A stretch of DNA of 64,000 nucleotides from Brevibacillus formosus (lineage in GTDB: Bacteria; Bacillota; Bacilli; Brevibacillales; Brevibacillaceae): positions 124,001-188,000 of the forward strand of contig NZ_PXZL01000007.1 of the NCBI RefSeq assembly GCF_003013405.1, written 5' to 3'. The translations under genes and the position numbers were made by a program. This document shows, piece by piece, positions 61,162 to 64,000 of the stretch. Position 1 is the stretch's first letter, and each line of letters begins with the position of its first letter. The notes under the pieces are model-generated. The model was not told the DNA's origin. It was given only the letters and a program-made list of their open reading frames with translations, and searched no databases.

Positions 61162-63237
61162 CTAGATGGCGTCTGCGAGAATTTCCGCGACGTCGCGTGT
61201 TTTAACGTGATCTTCCTGCTCTTTGGTCTTGATTCCGTCGTTCATCATCGTCAAGCAGTATGGGCATGCACTCGCGATTTCCGTCGGGTTGACCTCCAGA
61301 GCTTGCTCCGTACGTGTGACGTTGACACGAGAGCCCTCATGTTCCTCCATCCACATCAAGCCGCCTCCCGCTCCACAGCACATACTGTCGCAGCCGCTGC
61401 GCTTCATTTCGACTACCTCTACGCCAGGAATAGCTTCGAGAATCACGCGTGGCTTGTCGTAAATTTCGTTGTAGCGGCCTAAGTAGCAGGAATCGTGGTA
61501 AGTGATGCGCTCTTTGACTTCCTTCGTTGGCTTCAATCTGCCTTCCTTCACCCACTCCGCCAACAGCTCAGAGTGGTGGTACACCTCTGCATTCAACCCA
61601 AACTCCGGATATTCATTCTTAAACGTATTGAACGCATGCGGGTCGCAGGTGACGATTTTTTTGACTTCATACGCTTCAAACAAGGCGATATTTTCTTGGG
61701 CGAGCTGCTGGAACAAGAATTCGTTACCAATGCGGCGAGCCGTATCCCCAGAGTTCTTTTCCTCATTGCCCAGAATGGCGAACTTCACGCCAGCTTCGTG
61801 CATGAGCTTCACAAATGCCTGCGAAATTTTTTGGCTGCGCAAGTCAAACGATCCCATCGAGCCTACCCAGAACAAGTACTCGAATTCCTCGACCTGCTTC
61901 ACAGTTGGCACCTCGTACTCACCATTCAGACCTTCAATCCATTTCGTCCGGTCTTTGCGGTTGATTCCCCACGGGTTGCCCTGACGCTCGATATTGTTCA
62001 AGGCGCGCTGCGCTTCTGCTGGCATGCTTCCTTCTGTCATAACCAAATAGCGGCGCATATCGATGATTTTATCGACGTGCTCGTTCATTACCGGGCATTG
62101 GTCTTCACAGTTGCGACAGGTCGTACAAGCCCACAGCTCCTGCTCGGTAATGACATCGCCGATCAAGCTTTTCTCATAGACCGCGGTTGCTCCTTCCGCT
62201 GTCGCCGCTACTTCAGATGCTTGGAACGCAATCTGATTGGCAGTCGTCTGCGAAAAAGCGAAGCTCGGCATCCATGGTGTACGCGACGTCACCGACGCAC
62301 CTTTTTCCGTCAAATGGTCGCGCATTTTCGTAATCAGATCCATCGGGGAGAGCATTTTTCCCGTTCCAGAGGCCGGGCACATATTCGTGCAGCGACCGCA
62401 CTCCACACAAGCGTACAGGTCGATGAGCTGCGTTTGTGTAAAATCCTCGATTTTGCCGACACCGAATTCTTCCTGCGTCTCGTCCTCGAAATTAATGCTC
62501 GTCAGCTTGCCTGGCGGGTCCAGCTTCTTGAACCACACGTTGACTGGCGCAAACAGCAGATGCGCGTGCTTGGACTGCGGCACATACACCGCGAAGCCAA
62601 GCAAGATGATCAGATGCAGCCACCAGAAAACGTAAAAGCCTACTGCTGCACCCGTTGTCCCTACCCCAATCGCAGAGAATACGATCGCGAAAACAGAAGA
62701 GATCGGAGCGAACGCCGATGGCTCATGTCCGAGCCAAATTTGTTCAAAAGCAAGCGAGAGCAATACAGTCGCCATCAGGGAGGAAATCAGCAAGAGAACA
62801 ATCCCTGACTTGAAGCCGCGCTTCAGACGCTTGAGCTTTTCGATATAGCGGCGGTAAAAAGCGTAGCCGACTGCAGCCAAAATGAGAAACGTGGTGATCT
62901 CCTGCATGACAGAGAAATATTTGTGAGCGCTGCCAAAAGGAAGCTCGTAGCCTTTCGAAAGCCCTTTGATAATCAGCTCGATGGCCCCGAATTGCAGGGT
63001 GATAAAACCGTAAAACATCACAACGTGCATCACGCCGCTCTTTTTGTCCTTCAGCAGCTTCTTGTGGAAAATGACGTTGTCGAGCATCAGATTGATGCGT
63101 GCCCCAAAGTCATTTTTCACATCCGGCTTTTTCCCCAGCTTGATAAACAGGTATCTGCTGTACACGACATGCCCAGCTAAATACAGCCCGTAAGCAAGAA
63201 CCAGGAAAAAGGCGATCAAATTAATGAGTGCCAGCAT
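61162..63237 (-). CDS. fadF: FadF-type membrane iron-sulfur oxidoreductase
   Basis: A 691-residue protein like B. subtilis FadF (YwjF), thought to carry electrons from acyl-CoA dehydrogenases, through ETF, to quinone. The N-terminal half (1-245) has about six membrane helices of NarI-like type. Two [4Fe-4S] motifs follow (ACVECGRCTNMCPASG near 283 and ACTTCRNCEDQCPV near 375). Two CCG-type cysteine domains close it (CDPHAFNTFKNEYP; RSGCDSMCCGAGGG). A FadR-like box and a TGAGCG palindrome lie upstream, tying it to the acyl-CoA genes. Confidence 0.9.
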   Translation of the reverse strand: MLALINLIAFFLVLAYGLYLAGHVVYSRYLFIKLGKKPDVKNDFGARINLMLDNVIFHKKLLKDKKSGVMHVVMFYGFITLQFGAIELIIKGLSKGYELPFGSAHKYFSVMQEITTFLILAAVGYAFYRRYIEKLKRLKRGFKSGIVLLLISSLMATVLLSLAFEQIWLGHEPSAFAPISSVFAIVFSAIGVGTTGAAVGFYVFWWLHLIILLGFAVYVPQSKHAHLLFAPVNVWFKKLDPPGKLTSINFEDETQEEFGVGKIEDFTQTQLIDLYACVECGRCTNMCPASGTGKMLSPMDLITKMRDHLTEKGASVTSRTPWMPSFAFSQTTANQIAFQASEVAATAEGATAVYEKSLIGDVITEQELWACTTCRNCEDQCPVMNEHVDKIIDMRRYLVMTEGSMPAEAQRALNNIERQGNPWGINRKDRTKWIEGLNGEYEVPTVKQVEEFEYLFWVGSMGSFDLRSQKISQAFVKLMHEAGVKFAILGNEEKNSGDTARRIGNEFLFQQLAQENIALFEAYEVKKIVTCDPHAFNTFKNEYPEFGLNAEVYHHSELLAEWVKEGRLKPTKEVKERITYHDSCYLGRYNEIYDKPRVILEAIPGVEVVEMKRSGCDSMCCGAGGGLMWMEEHEGSRVNVTRTEQALEVNPTEIASACPYCLTMMNDGIKTKEQEDHVKTRDVAEILADAI

Positions 63238-63293
63238 GTTTTCTACTCCCCTCTATTGTGAGTTTTTCTTTAGACGTGGAAATCGTTTTTTCT

Positions 63294-63322
63294 ATCTTAT
63301 CAGAATCATGGGAATAAATGAA
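63294..63322 (-). promoter_or_regulatory. Possible fadF promoter
   Basis: TTCATT (63317-63322), 17 bases, TAAGAT (63294-63299) on the minus strand. The -35 is weak and overlaps the FadR-like box. Confidence 0.4.
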
Positions 63323-63336
63323 TGAGTATTCAGTCA
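63319..63336. promoter_or_regulatory. FadR-like operator upstream of fadF
   Basis: TGAATGAGTATTCAGTCA differs at one base from the B. subtilis FadR box TGAATGA-N-TA-N-TCATTCA. FadR represses fatty acid degradation genes until long-chain acyl-CoA releases it. Confidence 0.7.
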
Positions 63337-63370
63337 GTCTGTTTATTTTTTTCGAAAAATGAAACGATAC

Positions 63371-63384
63371 TGAGCGACCGCTCA
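63371..63384. promoter_or_regulatory. Perfect TGAGCG palindrome upstream of fadF
   Basis: TGAGCG-AC-CGCTCA is a perfect inverted repeat about 130 bases ahead of fadF. Related sites lie in the leaders of tetR-icmF and the thiolase operon. Confidence 0.5.
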
Positions 63385-63460
63385 TAATGGGTACAACTCG
63401 ATCTTAACACACAAGTTGCGAATCATCCATCCTCTTCGAAGAGTTGGAAATATTCTTACG

Positions 63461-63498
63461 AAAAAAAAGAAACAGCTACCTTCATACGGGTAGCTGTT
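63461..63498 (-). terminator. Intrinsic terminator of the lysine 2,3-aminomutase gene
   Basis: AACAGCTACC and GGTAGCTGTT arms followed by TCTTTTTTTT on the minus strand. Confidence 0.9.
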
Positions 63499-63506
63499 GA
63501 TCCTGC

Positions 63507-64000
63507 TTATTTTCCTGAAGCTTCCTTCGTCTCGGCAGTGGTCTGCTCTTTCTTGGCCTTTTGCTCCGAACGTACATCTGCGAGTGACTTGACCTTGGTT
63601 GCTTTGATTCGCTTGTTGCGCGGCAGATCAGTCGGCTCCAGATTGTCCACCTCGTCTTGCATGAGTGCTGCGATACCAACTGCTTTGCCTTTTGCAGCCA
63701 CGCAGTATTCGCAGTTTTCTTCATCATGCTCGTGGTATTGCTTCGGCTCTGGATAGGACGTGATAACGCCTTCAAAGTTGCGCAGGACGACTTTATCGGA
63801 CGCTTGCGAGATAATGTAGTTCGGGCTGACGGGAATTTTACCGCCGCCGTGTGGAGCGTCTACTACAAAGGTCGGAACTGCATAGCCGGAAGTATGGCCG
63901 CGCAGGTGCTCAATGATTTCGATCCCTTTGCTGACAGGCGCACGGAAGTGTCCAATTCCCTCTGACAGGTCGCATTGATAGATGTAATACGGGCGAACGC
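63507..64000 (-). CDS. kamA: Lysine 2,3-aminomutase, C-terminal part
   Basis: This is the last 164 codons of a radical SAM, PLP-dependent aminomutase that converts L-lysine to beta-lysine. Visible features are VRPYYIYQCDLSEGIGHFR, the conserved HLRGHTSGYAVPTFVVDAPHGGGK and the zinc-site motif ENCEYC near the end. A Lys/Glu-rich tail closes the protein. The start and the radical SAM cysteines lie outside the window. Confidence 0.9.
   Translation of the reverse strand, partial: VRPYYIYQCDLSEGIGHFRAPVSKGIEIIEHLRGHTSGYAVPTFVVDAPHGGGKIPVSPNYIISQASDKVVLRNFEGVITSYPEPKQYHEHDEENCEYCVAAKGKAVGIAALMQDEVDNLEPTDLPRNKRIKATKVKSLADVRSEQKAKKEQTTAETKEASGK

Noticed and set aside
61495-62808. 437-codon plus-strand open frame opposite fadF
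   Set aside because: Shadow of the minus-strand gene, Arg/His-rich with no domain.

Overview
The window looks like a chromosomal segment of a spore-forming, S-layer-bearing Bacillales bacterium, most likely Brevibacillus or a close Paenibacillaceae relative. The signs are sporulation genes (spo0F, spoIIR, a YhcN-type lipoprotein), an SLH-anchored surface protein, Shine-Dalgarno sites close to AGGAGG, and gene order that follows the Bacillus subtilis rpoE-to-atp region together with a bacterial complex I (nuo) operon that B. subtilis lacks. The genus assignment is inference from content and synteny. All genes but two run on the minus strand, so transcription goes from high to low coordinates.

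Layout, low to high coordinate. 1-3408: nuoA-B-C-D-(H), cut by the window edge; NuoC carries a large Ala/Lys/Glu repeat extension. 3751-4494: an unrecognised protein. 4713-11982: F1Fo ATP synthase operon atpZ-I-B-E-F-H-A-G-D-C. 12120-13310: a thiolase. 13458-15446: an AraC-type regulator in one open frame with a siderophore-binding lipoprotein that has its own Fur-box promoter inside the frame. 15546-21402: a complete late biotin operon, bioA-D-B-F-H-C, behind a BirA-type operator. 21496-21736: a non-coding element of nested perfect inverted repeats. 21822-24986: an SLH-anchored phosphodiester glycosidase-like protein.

25209-50407 is the conserved Bacillales backbone: mnaA, upp, glyA, ywlG, rpiB, ywlE, mntP, ywlC, spoIIR, prmC, prfA, a YhcN-type gene, tdk, a photolyase, rpmE, a radical SAM enzyme, a LysM-M23 hydrolase, rho, glpX, murA, a transaldolase gene, fbaA, spo0F, pyrG and rpoE. 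Two plus-strand genes interrupt it: a secreted DUF3298-type protein and the lipid II flippase amj. A DnaA-box cluster lies at the ywlC start, and a CTP-sensing attenuator with a GGGC transcription start precedes pyrG.

50664-63237 is an acyl-CoA catabolism region: fused isobutyryl-CoA mutase (icmF) behind a TetR regulator, two acyl-CoA dehydrogenases, a 3-hydroxyacyl-CoA dehydrogenase, a thiolase, an ECF sigma/anti-sigma pair and a FadF-type membrane iron-sulfur oxidoreductase. Related TGAGCG-NN-CGCTCA-like palindromes sit in the leaders or promoter regions of all three metabolic units, and a FadR-like box overlaps the fadF promoter. The window ends inside a lysine 2,3-aminomutase gene.

No tRNA, rRNA, CRISPR array, insertion sequence or prophage gene was recognised.
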